Origin: Dawidia cretensis
GTDB taxonomy: Bacteria; Bacteroidota; Bacteroidia; Cytophagales; Cyclobacteriaceae
Assembly (NCBI RefSeq): GCF_018598175.1
Contig: NZ_JAHESE010000010.1
Location: forward strand, 1 to 64,000
Reading direction: 5' to 3'
Length of the DNA stretch: 64,000 nucleotides
Shown here piece by piece: positions 63,997 through 64,000 of this stretch. The notes under the pieces were generated by a model. The model saw only the letters and a list, made by a program, of their open reading frames with translations, did no database searches and was not told where the DNA came from. The first letter of the stretch is position 1. Each line of letters opens with the position of its first letter. A program made the position numbers and the translations under genes.

Positions 63997-64000
63997 ATGA
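63997..64000 (+). CDS. Start of the next gene (CcoH expected), cut by the window edge
   Basis: An ATG at 63997-63999 lies 13 bases after the ccoG stop, the spacing expected for the next gene of the operon. In this order ccoH (FixH) usually follows ccoG. Nothing of the product can be read. Confidence 0.3.

Noticed and set aside
1-64000. tRNA, rRNA, CRISPR array or insertion sequence
   Set aside because: I looked for T-loop-like GTTCRA words with pairing arms, regularly spaced repeats and transposase frames and found none that hold up by eye; a tRNAscan or ISfinder run would be decisive.

Overview
The window looks like a chromosomal segment of an environmental Bacteroidota bacterium, probably Cytophagales or a related order. 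Three proteins carry type IX secretion (T9SS) C-terminal sorting domains. Lipoproteins, TonB-dependent receptors and DUF1684/DUF481-type envelope proteins are abundant. Start codons lack clear Shine-Dalgarno sequences, and CcoN is fused to CcoO, a Bacteroidota arrangement. Genus-level placement would be a guess. No tRNA, rRNA, CRISPR array, transposase or integrase was recognised.

Layout. 1-10.7 kb: the 3' part of an unknown gene whose last codons lie in a dispersed repeat, a GH95 fucosidase, an alkaline-phosphatase-fold enzyme, an M61 lipoprotein peptidase, a frameshifted Cache-HAMP-GAF sensor flanked by two paralogous small lipoproteins, and a TonB C-terminal-domain protein. 10.8-15.2 kb: a sharply AT-rich, tightly packed three-gene cassette (a beta-helix membrane protein, an unknown protein and a SecB-like chaperone). 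It differs from everything around it and is the best candidate for an undescribed system. 15.2-31.1 kb: pirin-like and intradiol-dioxygenase genes, a Tat-exported DinB protein, a large hairpin repeat, an M20 amidohydrolase, DUF1684, a glycosyltransferase coupled to an arginyl-tRNA-protein-transferase-like gene, a GH125 mannosidase, a long T9SS adhesin-like protein, Dps, an MFS transporter, a small XRE regulator and a RibD/DHFR-like reductase.

31.2-37.7 kb is a tetR-OMF-adaptor-RND efflux operon with a palindromic operator just upstream of tetR. 37.9-45.6 kb is a cobalamin locus: an adenosylcobalamin-type riboswitch on the minus strand precedes four genes, three of them joined by 4-base stop/start overlaps (two T9SS surface proteins, a BtuB-like receptor and a BtuG-like beta-propeller lipoprotein). 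45.7-49.7 kb holds small envelope genes, an M23 peptidase operon and an OMPLA-like outer-membrane protein. 49.7-54.6 kb holds a three-gene operon that probably takes up metal (lipoprotein, TonB receptor, His/Cys-rich exported protein), then truA and an unknown gene.

55.0-64 kb is the cbb3 cytochrome oxidase region: a CcoI-type copper ATPase, CcoS and HemN, then CcoNO, CcoQ, CcoP and CcoG. Each of its two transcription units has a CTGAT-N4-ATCAG FNR/CRP-type palindrome, placed 58 bases upstream of a Bacteroidota -7 box in both cases. The region therefore reads as a microaerobic respiration regulon in which copper loading, assembly, haem synthesis and the oxidase are switched on together. Starts were moved from the longest open frame to the first plausible ATG/GTG where the longer frame relied on TTG or lacked a signal peptide; this is stated per entry.
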